Shown here piece after piece: positions 63,826 to 64,000 of a stretch of 64,000 nucleotides of DNA. Source of the DNA: Lutraria lutraria (Eukaryota; Mollusca; Bivalvia; Venerida; Mactridae); assembly GCA_964023205.1 (NCBI GenBank), contig OZ026844.1, positions 37,199,963 to 37,263,962 of the forward strand, in the 5' to 3' direction. Below the pieces are notes generated by a model that did not search any database, was not told where the DNA came from, and saw only the letters and a program-made list of their open reading frames with translations. The position numbers and the translations under genes were made by a program. Position 1 is the first letter of the stretch. Each line of letters opens with the position of its first letter.

Positions 63826-64000
63826 CATTTCGAGACGAAATAATCCGGCATGTTTTTTCTTTTAATTAAAGTAAGAATTTAAGTAAATACAGCCAAACCC
63901 GTGTTAGCATCCACCTCCTAATAATGGCCATCCTGTGAATAAAAGCCAGTCTTTTAAGAACCGTCACTGATTATTTAGAACAAAATTGTTTTTTAATAAA

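Larger units (their letters stand above)
30935..64000 (+). repeat. Tandem array of a 2746-bp genic unit, 11 full copies plus partials
   Basis: Units start at 30935, 33681, 36427, 40419, 43165, 45911, 48657, 51403, 54149, 56895, 59641 and 62387. All complete units are 2746 bp except the third, enlarged by about 1246 bp. Each holds, in order, intron sequence with a MITE remnant, a hammerhead-like remnant and a TTCATGAA cluster, then exons A (275 nt), B (154 nt) and C (48 nt). By eye the copies are almost identical; only two base substitutions were noticed. The twelfth unit breaks at a run of N, and 63826-64000 resumes at an earlier unit position, so it belongs to at least one more copy. Confidence 0.97.

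Noticed and set aside
30935..64000. Array as a CRISPR array or satellite DNA
   Set aside because: The units are 2.7 kb, contain conserved spliced exons in frame with an upstream gene, and have no short direct repeat-spacer pattern.

Overview
The window looks like AT-rich nuclear DNA from an invertebrate animal, most probably a bivalve or other mollusc. That guess rests on the intron-rich gene, the tRNA-derived SINEs, MITE-like repeats, many minisatellites, and a secreted cysteine-rich multidomain protein. No ribosomal, tRNA or housekeeping gene is present to fix the species. Essentially one gene fills the window, on the + strand. It starts at 1099 and does not end inside the window.

Layout. 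1-1098: 5' flank with a TATA-like box, two CCAAT boxes, an E-box inside an inverted repeat, and a MITE fragment at the left edge. 1099-27058: 32 exons joined by GT-AG introns in one continuous reading frame. They encode a signal peptide, an EMI-like segment, an EGF domain, three VWD-C8-TIL assemblies, and five LDL-receptor class A domains. This order resembles the N-terminal half of SCO-spondin and, for the VWD-C8-TIL part, gel-forming mucins. 29846-30721: two short Thr-rich exons. 30935-64000: a tandem array of a 2746-bp genomic unit, with eleven complete copies, a twelfth cut by an assembly gap and a fragment of a further one. Each complete unit carries three exons (275, 154 and 48 nt) that add exactly 159 codons: a roughly 140-residue beta-rich domain framed by two cysteines, and a Thr-rich linker. 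The encoded protein is therefore at least about 1570 + 11 x 159 = 3300 residues, with its C-terminus beyond the window.

How it may work (inference): the VWD head would assemble or crosslink in the secretory pathway, the LDLa modules would bind calcium and ligands, and the tail would display many near-identical modules on O-glycosylated linkers, as in a multivalent extracellular or mucus protein. The unit is frame-neutral (enters and leaves in phase 1), so copy number can change freely.

The least expected signals are non-coding. Four different intronic sequences carry hammerhead-ribozyme-like cores, one of them copied with every array unit. A 46-bp minisatellite has multiplied the 3' splice site of one LDLa exon eight times. 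The left edge of the array shows an abrupt change from diverged to identical sequence that marks a recombination point. All exon calls are by eye from splice sites, phase and domain spacing; none is backed by transcripts.
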